DNA from: Anaerotignum sp.
GTDB lineage: Bacteria; Bacillota; Clostridia; Lachnospirales; Anaerotignaceae
Assembly: GCA_020024395.1 (NCBI GenBank)
Contig: JAHHTV010000003.1
Span: forward strand, 1-25,053
Reading direction: 5' to 3'
Length of the DNA stretch: 25,053 bases
Below, in pieces: positions 14,386 to 22,959 of the stretch. Both the position numbers and the translations under genes were made by a program. Positions within the stretch are counted from its first letter, which is position 1. The number at the start of each line of letters is the position of its first letter. The notes under the pieces are model-generated. The model had not been told where the DNA came from, did not search any database, and saw only the letters and a program-made list of their open reading frames with translations.

Positions 14386-15062
14386 TATACAGAAACCATC
14401 TCATTTTCTTTTGTGATAACTGCAACTGCATTTGTATACTGTTTTGTTTGCAACGCCTGACACACGCCAAAATTTTTCCAAAAATGAATGGGAATCAATG
14501 CTTTTGCACCAATGGTTTCCATAAAATAATCTGCTGCCCAACAGAGTTTGTCCTCCAATCTTGGGTCAACTGGCACAAATGCCACATCAATGGTTTCGCC
14601 TTTGAGCAAATCAATTTCATTGCGGTAACTGTTTGCAATATCTTTGTTGAATGTATCACTTTCTCCATTCCAATGCCACCAGTTCAAATCCCCCGCATGG
14701 TATATGGTTTTGCCCTCCGCTTTCACCAAAAATGCAACTCCCTCATCATTCGATTGCAATGTTTTGATTTCCACATCTTGTACCATTTTTGTTTGATGGG
14801 CAGATATCATTGTCACATTTTCGCCTTTTCCCATCATCACATCATCAGACACAATATATTGCACATCATCTTTCCATGCCAATATGTGGTCATCATAATG
14901 GTCAGCGTGTGCATGAGAAACAAAAACAAAAACATCTTTTTGTTTCCAATCTGGATTTTGCAAAAAGTCATATCTGCCGCCTTCTGTATAATAATCAAAT
15001 ATCAAAATATGTTTGTCCAATTCCACCATCACACCACTATGATGAAAATAAGTCACTTGCAT
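14385..15062 (-). CDS. Metallo-beta-lactamase-fold hydrolase
   Basis: The 225-aa cytosolic protein has the metallo-beta-lactamase fold. The metal motif SHAHADHYD (His50, His52, Asp54, His55) is intact, followed by YHAGDLNWW with another His and Asp and by the late PIHFW histidine. The short form and the position of the motif resemble the UlaG/YycJ-like L-ascorbate-6-phosphate lactonase group more than true lactamases, but no substrate can be named. The ATG follows AAAGGAGG lying in the end of the carbonic anhydrase gene, with only 2 bp between them; its stop overlaps the amidase start. Its association with carbonic anhydrase and an amidase is only contextual. Confidence 0.85.
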   Translation of the reverse strand: MQVTYFHHSGVMVELDKHILIFDYYTEGGRYDFLQNPDWKQKDVFVFVSHAHADHYDDHILAWKDDVQYIVSDDVMMGKGENVTMISAHQTKMVQDVEIKTLQSNDEGVAFLVKAEGKTIYHAGDLNWWHWNGESDTFNKDIANSYRNEIDLLKGETIDVAFVPVDPRLEDKLCWAADYFMETIGAKALIPIHFWKNFGVCQALQTKQYTNAVAVITKENEMVSV

Positions 15063-15064
15063 TT

Positions 15065-15625
15065 TTATACCTCCTTTTCTACGCTACGCAATGCCCCTGT
15101 ATGTGGGTCCATCACAAAGCCAAATACTTCCACATCTTTATGTATCAATGGATGATTGCGTATGGTATCTACGGTATTTTGCACAGAACAGTAAATATCA
15201 CCAAATCCCATCAACCATTCTTCTAAATTTTTATGATTTGCATCTACATGGTCTATGACATCTTGTGAAATGCCTTTTTCCAACATTTTTGCAATCATTT
15301 TTTTGCCATTTAATGCTCGTCCACCACAGTCATCATGTCCAATGACCATTATAGTATCTACACCCAATTCATACACCGCTACCAAAAGCGAAAATATGAC
15401 ACTGCCATAAGGGTGTGTGATTTGTCCACCCGCATTTTTAATCAGTTTCACATCGCCATTTTTGATACCCAAAGCCGCAGGCAACAATTCAGTCATGCGT
15501 GTGTCCATACAAGATAATATTGCAATTTTTCTATCTGGATACTTTGTTGTTGTATATCTTTGATACATTTCGTGCTCTACAAATATTTTATTGTATTCCA
15601 ACATTTTTTTCACACTATCTGTCAT
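15065..15625 (-). CDS. Beta-class carbonic anhydrase
   Basis: This 186-aa enzyme interconverts CO2 and bicarbonate, providing bicarbonate for carboxylases and pH balance. The zinc ligands are Cys39 (in SCMDTR), His97 and Cys100 (in GHDDCG); the Asp41-Arg43 dyad is present, and NAGGQ forms part of the active site. The length and motif spacing match the short beta-CA group of Firmicutes and Actinobacteria. The start overlaps the stop of the two-TM protein gene by 4 nt (ATGA), and the ribosome site AAGGAGG lies inside that gene. It is second in the four-gene operon. The product is predicted soluble. Confidence 0.92.
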   Translation of the reverse strand: MTDSVKKMLEYNKIFVEHEMYQRYTTTKYPDRKIAILSCMDTRMTELLPAALGIKNGDVKLIKNAGGQITHPYGSVIFSLLVAVYELGVDTIMVIGHDDCGGRALNGKKMIAKMLEKGISQDVIDHVDANHKNLEEWLMGFGDIYCSVQNTVDTIRNHPLIHKDVEVFGFVMDPHTGALRSVEKEV

Positions 15626-15843
15626 TTTTGTACCTCCTTATGGTTTTCTTTTTGCTTTGTCTGGTGTTTCAACACAACAAATATCAACAAAAACCATACC
15701 ACAAGCAACACCAAAGCCAAAGGCAATACCATTTTCAGTAGTGTTTGTGCAGGCATGATTTTTGATAACAAAAATAACCCCACAGCAACCACAATAAAAT
15801 AAATGGCTGTCACAATTTGCATGGTTTTCTTTTGTTCATTCAT
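15622..15843 (-). CDS. Small two-helix membrane protein
   Basis: The 73-aa protein has two hydrophobic helices (about residues 9-27 and 34-59) and a charged C-terminal tail rich in Lys, Gln and His. I do not recognise a family. The ATG at 15841-15843 follows AAAGGAA by 9 nt; a GTG directly before it is the alternative start. It is the first gene of the operon and overlaps the carbonic anhydrase start by 4 nt, so the two are surely co-expressed. It might help localise the anhydrase or carry a solute at the membrane; this is a guess from position only. Confidence 0.75.
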   Translation of the reverse strand: MNEQKKTMQIVTAIYFIVVAVGLFLLSKIMPAQTLLKMVLPLALVLLVVWFLLIFVVLKHQTKQKENHKEVQK

Positions 15844-15875
15844 CACAAATATTCCTTTCTTTTCCTTATCTTTTC

Positions 15876-15904
15876 ATTATATCTATTCTTATCATCAAAG
15901 GCAA
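15876..15904 (-). promoter_or_regulatory. Sigma-A promoter of the carbonic anhydrase operon
   Basis: The minus strand shows TTGCCT (15899-15904), a 17-bp spacer and a perfect TATAAT (15876-15881). It lies between the rnpB terminator and the first gene of the operon. Confidence 0.7.
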
Positions 15905-15914
15905 ATATACATAT

Positions 15915-15954
15915 GAAAAAAATCCGATATTTTTTTACAAAAACATCGGATTTT
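15915..15954 (-). terminator. Intrinsic terminator after rnpB
   Basis: A 9-bp stem, AAATCCGAT with ATCGGATTT in the minus reading, has an A/T-rich loop and is followed by a T run on the minus strand. It starts about 17 nt past the predicted 3' end of RNase P RNA. Confidence 0.8.
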
Positions 15955-15970
15955 CCATATCTTTTGAAAA

Positions 15971-16305
15971 GGAGCAGACCTATAAGCCGGGTTCTGTCGT
16001 GGACAGCCATCTATCTTGGTCTGTTGTTGCCAACAGCATCATGCGACTTTTTGCGAGGAGAAACGAGCAGCCTCTCAATTCCTCTTTCGTCTTGCTTCGG
16101 GTGGGGTTTACATAGCCCTGTTTGTTACCAAACAGACGGTGGGCTCTTACCCCACCTTTCCAGCCTTACCTGCACATGACAGGCGGTTTATTTCTGTTGC
16201 ACTATCCTTAGAGTTGCCTCCACCAGCCGTTAGCTGGCACCCTGCTCTATGAAGCCCGGACTTTCCTCACCATGTAAAACACAGTGCGACTGTCCAGCCT
16301 ACTCC
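15971..16305 (-). ncRNA. rnpB: RNase P RNA, bacterial type A
   Basis: This is the catalytic RNA of RNase P, which removes the 5' leader from pre-tRNAs. On the minus strand the 5' part holds GAGGAAAGTCCGGGC and the 3' part ACAGAACCCGGCTTATAGGTC is recognised by its GCTTATAGGTC end; these form the conserved P4 core. Between them lie GGTGCCAGCTAACGGCTGG and GGTAAGAGCCCACCG, other conserved segments. The ends are set by a closing P1 helix, GGAG at 16302-16305 with CTCC at 15971-15974, giving about 335 nt. The layout fits type A rather than the Bacillus type B. A consensus promoter lies just upstream and a terminator just downstream. The ends are predicted to within a few bases. Confidence 0.95.
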
Positions 16306-16312
16306 AAATAGT

Positions 16313-16341
16313 ATGATACACAATGTATCCGATTTTGTCAA
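16313..16341 (-). promoter_or_regulatory. Sigma-A promoter of rnpB
   Basis: The minus strand shows TTGACA (16336-16341), a 17-bp spacer and TATCAT (16313-16318), with the predicted RNase P 5' end 8 bases past the -10 box. The -35 box contains the TGA stop codon of the nucleoside kinase gene. A short dyad, GATACA-TTG-TGTATC, overlaps the spacer and -10 box. Confidence 0.8.
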
Positions 16342-17999
16342 ACCTTAAAACAACTACCACCTACAAATTCTTTTATCAAAGAATTGTTTGGAATTTCTGT
16401 TGCAGGTGCTGCCAAGAAATAGCCTAAGAATTTAATCAATCTTTTTGCAGTGATATATTCTGGCTGACTTTCATCAATATTGAATAATTGTGGTTCTGCG
16501 TATTGTTTCAGCACACTCAATTCATATATGGTTGCAGAATTGAATACGGCATCGGCATTTTCTTGATATGGGAATATATTTTCTGCTTCGCCATCTGTGA
16601 CATCATTCCATGTAGAAATGGTCATTGCAGCATCTCTGCCACGGAATTGATAATCACGCACCATACGGCGTATCAAACGACTATCTGCGGTAGAAATGCG
16701 GTTATGGTCATCTACATTAAGCTGTGTCATTGCACTGATAAATATTTTGAATTTTTGTTCTTGTGGGATTTCTGATGTCAACATATCATTCAAACCATGT
16801 ATGCCTTCTACCACCAATATTTCATCTTTTTGCAGTTGCACAAAATGCCCATGATATTCTCTTTTGCCAATCACAAAATTATAAGAAGGCAATTCTACAC
16901 GCTCTCCTGCAATCAATGCTTTCAAATCTCTGTTTAACACAGGCAAATCCAAAGCATTGATATGTTCAAAATTCTTTTTGCCATTTTCATCGACAGGTGT
17001 TTTATCTCGTTCTATAAAATAATCGTCTAATGAAATTTTATGCGGACGAATGCCCAATACTTGTAGTTGTATGCACAAACGGTTTGCAAATGATGTTTTC
17101 CCTGAAGAAGACGGGCCAGCAATCAACACCACTTTTACTTTATCTGCTCTTTGATGTATCATATCCGCAATTTCTGCAATTTTCTTTTCATGCAACGCTT
17201 CGTTTATGCGGATTAAATCACCAAATTTTCCTTGTGATATGGTACGGTTCAATTCTGCAACATTTTGTACACCCATCAAACGGCACCAATGCATTTGTTC
17301 CAAAAATACAGAGCTGATTTTTTTGGGATTGCTAAATGAACGCAATTCTTCTGGATTTTTTCTATCAGGAAAACGTACCAAAAATCCTGTTTCATACTGC
17401 ATCAATGCAAATATTTGCAAACAACCAGTAGAGGGTGGCATATATCCATAAAAATAGTCATAAAATCCGTCCATTTCATACATATTGACATTTGACGCAC
17501 GGCGATAACGGAACAATTCTGCTTTGTCCTGCATACCTTGTTTGGAAGCAATCTCTCTTGCTTTTTCTTTTGGCAATGTGCGTTTATGTATGGGCAAATC
17601 ATTTGCCACATATTCTCTCATTTTTTGTTCTAAAACTGCAAGTAAATCTTTTGTTACTGTAATTTCAGGGCGATGAATTTCACAATAGATATTTTTTTCC
17701 AAAGAATGTTCCACAACCACCAAAGCATCTTCGCCAAGCACATCATGTACTGCTTTTACCATCAAAAACAATACGCCTCTGCGATATACACGCATGGCAT
17801 CTTCATGCTCCATACCATATAGCGTGATGTCATCTGTGGTATGTATTGGTTTTGACAATTCACGCAATTTATTTTTTTGTCTTGCCAACAGTACAGGGCC
17901 TTTGACTGTATCTGCACATTGTTTTGCCACATCTGCAAATGTTGTTTGTTCTGTGATTTGCAATGTTTTTCCCATTACATTGACTTGCTTTGTTTCCAT
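16338..17999 (-). CDS. TGS-domain nucleoside (uridine-type) kinase
   Basis: The 553-aa protein joins a ThrRS-like N-terminal region to a uridine kinase/phosphoribulokinase-type domain. The first about 60 residues look like a TGS domain (VNVMGKTLQITEQTTFADVAKQ). A section like the second additional domain of threonyl-tRNA synthetase follows, and the P-loop AGPSSSGKTSFANRL lies near residue 295. Downstream are the uridine-kinase-like DDYF segment (SLDDYFIERDKTP), VEGIHGLN and RLIRRMVRD. It probably phosphorylates a nucleoside with ATP or GTP, but the substrate is not settled for this long form. The ATG follows AAGGAGGAG. It lies 32 bp after the Nif3-like gene and is last before rnpB, whose promoter overlaps its stop codon. 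Confidence 0.87.
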   Translation of the reverse strand: METKQVNVMGKTLQITEQTTFADVAKQCADTVKGPVLLARQKNKLRELSKPIHTTDDITLYGMEHEDAMRVYRRGVLFLMVKAVHDVLGEDALVVVEHSLEKNIYCEIHRPEITVTKDLLAVLEQKMREYVANDLPIHKRTLPKEKAREIASKQGMQDKAELFRYRRASNVNMYEMDGFYDYFYGYMPPSTGCLQIFALMQYETGFLVRFPDRKNPEELRSFSNPKKISSVFLEQMHWCRLMGVQNVAELNRTISQGKFGDLIRINEALHEKKIAEIADMIHQRADKVKVVLIAGPSSSGKTSFANRLCIQLQVLGIRPHKISLDDYFIERDKTPVDENGKKNFEHINALDLPVLNRDLKALIAGERVELPSYNFVIGKREYHGHFVQLQKDEILVVEGIHGLNDMLTSEIPQEQKFKIFISAMTQLNVDDHNRISTADSRLIRRMVRDYQFRGRDAAMTISTWNDVTDGEAENIFPYQENADAVFNSATIYELSVLKQYAEPQLFNIDESQPEYITAKRLIKFLGYFLAAPATEIPNNSLIKEFVGGSCFKV

Positions 18000-18031
18000 G
18001 GTGTTTCTCCTCCTTTGTTTACAATTCATTT

Positions 18032-19150
18032 TTATAATGACCAAAATGTCTGTCCATTGACAGCAGAACAAATCACTTCCAAATCCCAGCTATTTTGTTC
18101 TGCTTTTTGTTGCAACATTTTTTGCAATACAGGTACAATCAGCACCTCACTTGCATAATGTGTCACATCTGCCACACAAATGCCTGTATCCACTGCTTTT
18201 TGTGCTTCATGGAATTTCATATCTCCTGTCAAATATACATCTGCACCTTTTTTCTGTGCTAGGGATAAAAATTCTGCACCACTTCCTGTGCAAAGCCCCA
18301 CCGTCTTTATCATTTTATGCGGGTCACCTGTCAATCGAATACTATCTAAACCTAATTTTTGTTTTAACATTGCAGCAAATGTGGAAAATTCCATTTGTTG
18401 TTTGAGTGTGCCTATGCGTCCAATCCCCTCAGCTTTGCCTGTTTGCTCTACTGTGTAAATATCAAAAGCTACTTCTTCATATGGGTGTGCTTGACACATG
18501 GCTTTTATGATGGTTGCTGTTTTTGTTTTTGGTGCAATGGTTTCCAATCGTATTTCTTCTGCAAATTCCAATTCTCCTTTTTGTCCCAAATATGGATTTG
18601 TGCCATCTAGTGGCAAAAATGTTCCTGTCCCTTTTGTACCAAATGTGCAACAAGCATATTTTCCAATATGCCCAGCACCTGCTTGACACATTGCCTCTCT
18701 GACTGCCTGTTCATGAGAAATTGGCACATATACCACAATTTTTTGTAAAACTTGTTTCTCTGTAATTTCTAACAACTCCACATTTTGCAAATCAATCAAT
18801 TCTGCCAAAACATCATTCGTACCACCTTTTGCAATATCCAAATTGGTATGTGCAGAAAATGCCGCAATATCATTTGTAATCAGTTTGAAAATTTTGTTTC
18901 CCAAATTTGTATCGGCAGTAATGCTGTCCATTTTTTGAAACAGCAACATTGGGTGATGTGTAATAATCATATTTGCATTTTTTTCGATTGCCTCAGATAT
19001 AACTTCTTTTGTAACATCCAAAGCAACTAATATTTTTTTGACTGTACTTTCGGGATTGCCAATGGCAAGCCCTACTTTATCCCAGCTTTCTGCCAAATGT
19101 TGGGGAGCAATTTCTTCCATCACTGCCATAATATCTTTTACTTGTACCAT
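18032..19150 (-). CDS. Nif3-like (DUF34) dinuclear metal protein
   Basis: The 372-aa protein is a long-form Nif3/DUF34 member (YqfO type), often annotated as GTP cyclohydrolase I type 2 homolog, although its real role is unproven. The metal-binding ITHHP motif (His65, His66) and a C-terminal GDMKFHEA segment with later DVTHYASE are visible. A PII/CutA-like inserted domain lies around residues 130-230 (VVYVPISHEQAVREAMCQAGAGHIG...). The ATG at 19148-19150 follows GGAGG; its first 13 bases overlap the end of trmK, which implies coupling. The trmK-Nif3 pair downstream of rpoD is the usual arrangement in Firmicutes. Confidence 0.92.
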   Translation of the reverse strand: MVQVKDIMAVMEEIAPQHLAESWDKVGLAIGNPESTVKKILVALDVTKEVISEAIEKNANMIITHHPMLLFQKMDSITADTNLGNKIFKLITNDIAAFSAHTNLDIAKGGTNDVLAELIDLQNVELLEITEKQVLQKIVVYVPISHEQAVREAMCQAGAGHIGKYACCTFGTKGTGTFLPLDGTNPYLGQKGELEFAEEIRLETIAPKTKTATIIKAMCQAHPYEEVAFDIYTVEQTGKAEGIGRIGTLKQQMEFSTFAAMLKQKLGLDSIRLTGDPHKMIKTVGLCTGSGAEFLSLAQKKGADVYLTGDMKFHEAQKAVDTGICVADVTHYASEVLIVPVLQKMLQQKAEQNSWDLEVICSAVNGQTFWSL

Positions 19151-19827
19151 GCTTTTGCCTCCTCTATCCATTGCAATTTTTGTTTGATTTGTGCCAAACG
19201 CTCTATGGCTTTTTCTGTTTTGCTGTTTTCCAACGTTTTTTTGACATTTTCATATTGTTTTTGTTCTATTTCAAGCTGTTCCCAAAGCAAAGCATCTTTT
19301 GCTGCCAAAAGTCTTTGCCCATATTGATAAGCTGTTTGTGTTTGATACTGTTCTGTACCTTTTTGACATTGCAAAATATGATAATACTTGCCATCTTCTT
19401 TTACCATAATTTCTTGTTTGATGGCAAAACCGATGGTATGTATATATTTTCTGACTTTATCAATATCATGTTGTGGAGAAAGTATCAACTCTTGCAAACT
19501 TTCCACTGTTTCTTTGCTATCTTGTAATATATGCAGTAACAACATACCACCCATACCTGCAATGACTGCGGTTTGTGCTTCATGTGGTGCTATGGGCAAC
19601 AAACCACTGCCAAGACGTGTTTCAATCACATGTTCGGCACATTTGTCTTTGATATTTTGTTTTGCTTTTTCCAGTGGTTGTTTATTCAAATCACAAGCAA
19701 ACGCTTTTTGAATTTTCCCATTTTCATATAAATACAAAGGCACATATCCATGGTCTGTACCAATATCTGCCACAATCGGATAACTGACCAACTCTGCCAC
19801 AGCTTGCAAACGTTTTGAAATTTCCAT
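19138..19827 (-). CDS. trmK: tRNA (adenine(22)-N1)-methyltransferase
   Basis: TrmK uses S-adenosylmethionine to make m1A at position 22 of several tRNAs. The 229-aa protein has the SAM-binding motif VADIGTDHGYVPLYL (from about residue 19), an acidic ligand segment ACDLNKQPLEKAK, the family motif IAGMGGMLL and the SPQHD segment. A helical, coiled-coil C-terminal region (LLWEQLEIEQKQYENVKK...) completes the expected length. The ATG at 19825-19827 follows AAAGGAA. A terminator-like hairpin stands directly before this ribosome site, after rpoD, leaving no room for a promoter, so expression must come from read-through. Its 3' end overlaps the Nif3-like gene. Confidence 0.93.
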   Translation of the reverse strand: MEISKRLQAVAELVSYPIVADIGTDHGYVPLYLYENGKIQKAFACDLNKQPLEKAKQNIKDKCAEHVIETRLGSGLLPIAPHEAQTAVIAGMGGMLLLHILQDSKETVESLQELILSPQHDIDKVRKYIHTIGFAIKQEIMVKEDGKYYHILQCQKGTEQYQTQTAYQYGQRLLAAKDALLWEQLEIEQKQYENVKKTLENSKTEKAIERLAQIKQKLQWIEEAKAWYK

Positions 19828-19848
19828 ATTTGTTTTCCTTTCTGTTAT

Positions 19849-19884
19849 AAAAACGGCAGGCAACGCTTTTTTCGCCACCTGCCA
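19849..19884 (-). terminator. Intrinsic terminator between rpoD and trmK
   Basis: An 11-bp stem with some G-T pairs (GGCAGG and CCTGCC at its base, 19855-19860 with 19878-19883) is followed by TTTTTATA on the minus strand. It lies between the rpoD stop codon and the trmK ribosome site. Confidence 0.75.
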
Positions 19885-19892
19885 AATTTATT

Positions 19893-20969
19893 TTATTCCA
19901 AATAATCTTTCAGTTTTTTGCTGCGGCTGGGGTGACGTAGTTTTCGCAACGCTTTTGCCTCAATTTGGCGGATACGTTCTCTTGTCACATCAAATTCTTT
20001 GCCGACTTCTTCCAATGTTCTAGCACGACCATCATCCAAGCCAAAACGCAAACGTAATACTTTTTGTTCTCTTTCTGTCAAAGTATCCAACACTTCAATG
20101 AGCTGTTCTTTCAGCAATGTGAAAGCTGCTGCTTCTGCGGGCGCTGGAATATCATCATCTGGAATAAAATCGCCCAAATGGCTATCTTCTTCTTCACCGA
20201 TTGGTGTTTCCAAAGAAACGGGTTCTTGTGCAATTTTCATGATTTCACGTACTTTTTCTTCAGGCATTTGCATTTCCACAGCCAATTCTTCCGCACTGGG
20301 TTCTCTGCCCAATTCCTGCAACAACTGTCTGGAAATACGTATCAATTTATTGATGGTTTCTACCATATGCACAGGGATACGAATGGTTCTTGCTTGGTCT
20401 GCAATGGCTCTGGTAATTGCCTGTCTAATCCACCATGTTGCATATGTGGAAAATTTGTATCCTTTGTGATAGTCAAATTTTTCCACCGCTTTAATCAAGC
20501 CCAAATTGCCTTCTTGTATCAAATCCAAAAACAGCATACCTCTACCCACATAACGCTTTGCAATGCTGACAACCAAACGCAGGTTTGCTTCTGCCAATTT
20601 TTTCTTTGCATATTCGTCGCCTTCTTCCATACGGCGTGCCAATTCGACTTCTTCATCCGCAGAGAGCAAAGGTACTTTCCCAATTTCTTTCAAATACATT
20701 CTGACAGGGTCATCAATATTGATTCCTTCTGGCAATGTCAAATCCAAATCTTTTTCAATTTCTTCTTCTTCCGCTTCTAAATTACCCAAAATATCAATGC
20801 CTTGTGTTTCCAGATATTCATAAATACGGTCAATGCGGTCGGGGTCTAAGTCCAAATCCGCCAAATGGTCGCTGACCTCTTTATATTCCAATACACCTTT
20901 TTTCTTTTTGCCCATGGCAACCAGTTCTTCCAATCTGGTCAATAACGTAGTTTCTTCGACGGATTTCAC
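19893..20969 (-). CDS. rpoD: RNA polymerase primary sigma factor (sigma-70/SigA)
   Basis: The housekeeping sigma factor directs RNA polymerase to TTGACA/TATAAT promoters, like those seen throughout this window. The 358-aa protein has a short region 1.1, then [12 protein letters not shown] (1.2), the 2.1-2.4 block ([21 protein letters not shown]...[19 protein letters not shown]), region 3 and region 4 with the helix-turn-helix [20 protein letters not shown]. It is shorter than E. coli RpoD, as in other Firmicutes. The start is GTG at 20967-20969, 6 nt after GGGAGG. It follows dnaG by 42 bp in the usual macromolecular synthesis order and ends at a terminator. Confidence 0.96.
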   Translation of the reverse strand: MKSVEETTLLTRLEELVAMGKKKKGVLEYKEVSDHLADLDLDPDRIDRIYEYLETQGIDILGNLEAEEEEIEKDLDLTLPEGINIDDPVRMYLKEIGKVPLLSADEEVELARRMEEGDEYAKKKLAEANLRLVVSIAKRYVGRGMLFLDLIQEGNLGLIKAVEKFDYHKGYKFSTYATWWIRQAITRAIADQARTIRIPVHMVETINKLIRISRQLLQELGREPSAEELAVEMQMPEEKVREIMKIAQEPVSLETPIGEEEDSHLGDFIPDDDIPAPAEAAAFTLLKEQLIEVLDTLTEREQKVLRLRFGLDDGRARTLEEVGKEFDVTRERIRQIEAKALRKLRHPSRSKKLKDYLE

Positions 20970-21011
20970 CGCAATCCTCCCTTTCTTCTGTTCCTTATCA
21001 GTCTAACCATA

Positions 21012-22790
21012 TCATATTGTAATATGCAGTCCATCCAATTTTCTTTTTTGTTCCACCAAATTTTGTATTTCTTCCACAGTTTTGACTTGTGTTAACATTT
21101 TTTCGATATATGCCCGTTTTAATATTTTTACAGCTTCATTGACTGCTTTTTGCAAATCAAACTGTATATCTGTGGGGGGTTGTGTCGCAAATACTGCACC
21201 AATTTGTTGTTGTTGCTGTGTTGTTTCAAAAAAATTCAGTAATTCCGCAGGAAATACGGTATCATGTTGCTGCCACAATACACCAATATACTCCCATGCT
21301 TTTTGATACACTTCTGTTGGAAAATCCTGTTTTTGCAATACATTTTGCAACGCTTCATACACTACCCGATAATTTGCCGCAAAATACAACAGATTTTTTT
21401 GTGCATCCAATACGCCTTTTTCTTCTTTGATACCATCTATGTGTTGTTTTTGTTTTTGTATGCGTTTTCTTTCTGCCTCTTGCCAATATGCGTCATCTGC
21501 TTTTTTGTGCAATTTTTGTATTTCATTTTGTATGGCATTTTCTTCTACGCCTGTCATACGGCTGATTTCTGCTGTATAGACGTTTCGCTCAATATCATTT
21601 TCCATACCAGAAAGTATTTTTGCCGCTTCTGTTGCAAACCGTACTTTATGTTCAGGAATATGCAGATTATAATTGCGTTTGATGCAAGCAATCTGAAACG
21701 AAACATAATGTACCGCATCTACCAAAAGCTTTGAAAATACAGCATTCCCATATTGTTTGATAAAGCCATCTGGATCTTTGCCTTCAGGTACTTGCGTCAC
21801 ACGCACACCAAAACCATGCTCCACCAAAACGGGAATTGCCCGCAATGCCGCATTTGTGCCTGCTTCATCGCTATCATAAAGCAATATGACATTTTCGGCG
21901 TATTTTTTCAGTGTCATGGCATGGTCTGCATTAAAAGCCGTACCCAATGACGCTACCACATTGTGAAAACCCGCTTGGTATATAGAAATCATGTCCATAT
22001 ACCCTTCTACCAATATCCATTCTTTCTTTTTCGATGTTTTTGCCAAATGCAATCCGTATAAATTGCGGCTTTTACTAAACAATGGCGTTTCGGGTGAATT
22101 GAGATATTTTGGTTCTCCTTCGCCCAATATTCTGCCGCCAAAAGCGACCACCCTTGTTTGTGCATCAAATATCGGAAACATCAACCGATTGCGAAAACGG
22201 TCATGATACCCACTGCCATCTTTGTTTGGCAACACCAATCCGCCTTTTTGCATATCTTCCACAGAAAAACCTTTTTGTGTCAAATAATCATATAATGCAT
22301 GTGTTTGATTGGAAGCATACCCAATGCCGAATTTTCTTGCCACATTTTGCTGTATTTGCCGTTTTGCCATATACTTTTTTGCATAACTTCCCGCATTTGA
22401 CTGCAATGTATCATAATAAAATCTGCCTGCCAATTTATGCATTTCAAACAATCTCGCTTTGAGCTGTTCCATTGCCAAAGCCTGCCCAGACAATTCTTGT
22501 TTTGGCAGTTGTATATGCACTCGTTCTGCCAATGTTTGCACAGCCTCTGGAAAATCACAATTCTCCATTTCCATCAAAAAGCTATACACATTTCCCGAAG
22601 CACCACAGCCAAAACAATAATAAAACTGTTTTTCGCTATTGACAGAAAATGATGGTGTTCTTTCGTGGTGAAATGGACAAAGCCCAAAATAAGAGCTTCC
22701 TTTTTGTTTTAGAGGCACATATTGCGATATCACTTCCACAATATCATTTTGCATACGGATTTCCTCAATCAATTCCCTAGGGTATCGCAA
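21012..22790 (-). CDS. dnaG: DNA primase
   Basis: DnaG makes RNA primers for replication and binds the DnaB-type helicase through its C-terminus. The 592-aa protein has the N-terminal zinc ribbon with Cys38, His41, Cys59 and Cys62 (CPFHHERTPSFS...YYCFGCG), the RNA polymerase core (NRLMFPIFD), and the TOPRIM motif VEGYMDMISIYQAGF with a later LLYDSDEAG. The C-terminal helicase-binding part is Gln-rich and less conserved. The start is TTG at 22788-22790, 7 nt after AGGAGG; no better ATG is nearby. It follows dgt and precedes rpoD. A promoter and an approximately 134-nt leader lie upstream. Confidence 0.95.
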   Translation of the reverse strand: MRYPRELIEEIRMQNDIVEVISQYVPLKQKGSSYFGLCPFHHERTPSFSVNSEKQFYYCFGCGASGNVYSFLMEMENCDFPEAVQTLAERVHIQLPKQELSGQALAMEQLKARLFEMHKLAGRFYYDTLQSNAGSYAKKYMAKRQIQQNVARKFGIGYASNQTHALYDYLTQKGFSVEDMQKGGLVLPNKDGSGYHDRFRNRLMFPIFDAQTRVVAFGGRILGEGEPKYLNSPETPLFSKSRNLYGLHLAKTSKKKEWILVEGYMDMISIYQAGFHNVVASLGTAFNADHAMTLKKYAENVILLYDSDEAGTNAALRAIPVLVEHGFGVRVTQVPEGKDPDGFIKQYGNAVFSKLLVDAVHYVSFQIACIKRNYNLHIPEHKVRFATEAAKILSGMENDIERNVYTAEISRMTGVEENAIQNEIQKLHKKADDAYWQEAERKRIQKQKQHIDGIKEEKGVLDAQKNLLYFAANYRVVYEALQNVLQKQDFPTEVYQKAWEYIGVLWQQHDTVFPAELLNFFETTQQQQQIGAVFATQPPTDIQFDLQKAVNEAVKILKRAYIEKMLTQVKTVEEIQNLVEQKRKLDGLHITI

Positions 22791-22847
22791 TATCGTTCCT
22801 CCTTTCTATACTTGGAAACACTTTGTTTCTTTTTTCATGAACAACGC

Positions 22848-22873
22848 AAAAGGAAGCTGTTACACTTCCTTTT
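22848..22873 (-). other. Hairpin in the dnaG leader
   Basis: A 9-bp stem, AAAAGGAAG with CTTCCTTTT (22848-22856 with 22865-22873), lies in the predicted dnaG leader. On the minus strand no T run follows it, so it is a poor terminator for dgt and may instead be a leader structure. Confidence 0.45.
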
Positions 22874-22930
22874 ATTCAGTTTATTGATTTCGACATTTCT
22901 TCCGAAAAATCCTGCTTTTTATCTGCGTTT

Positions 22931-22959
22931 TGTATACTTGAACAAAAACCATATCACAA
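22931..22959 (-). promoter_or_regulatory. Putative promoter of dnaG-rpoD
   Basis: The minus strand shows TTGTGA (22954-22959), a 17-bp spacer and TATACA (22931-22936). It lies in the dgt-dnaG spacer and would give a leader of about 134 nt. Confidence 0.55.

Noticed and set aside
14322..15155. 277-codon plus-strand frame opposite the MBL-fold gene
   Set aside because: Antisense shadow: the minus-strand frames carry intact enzyme motifs, while this one has none.
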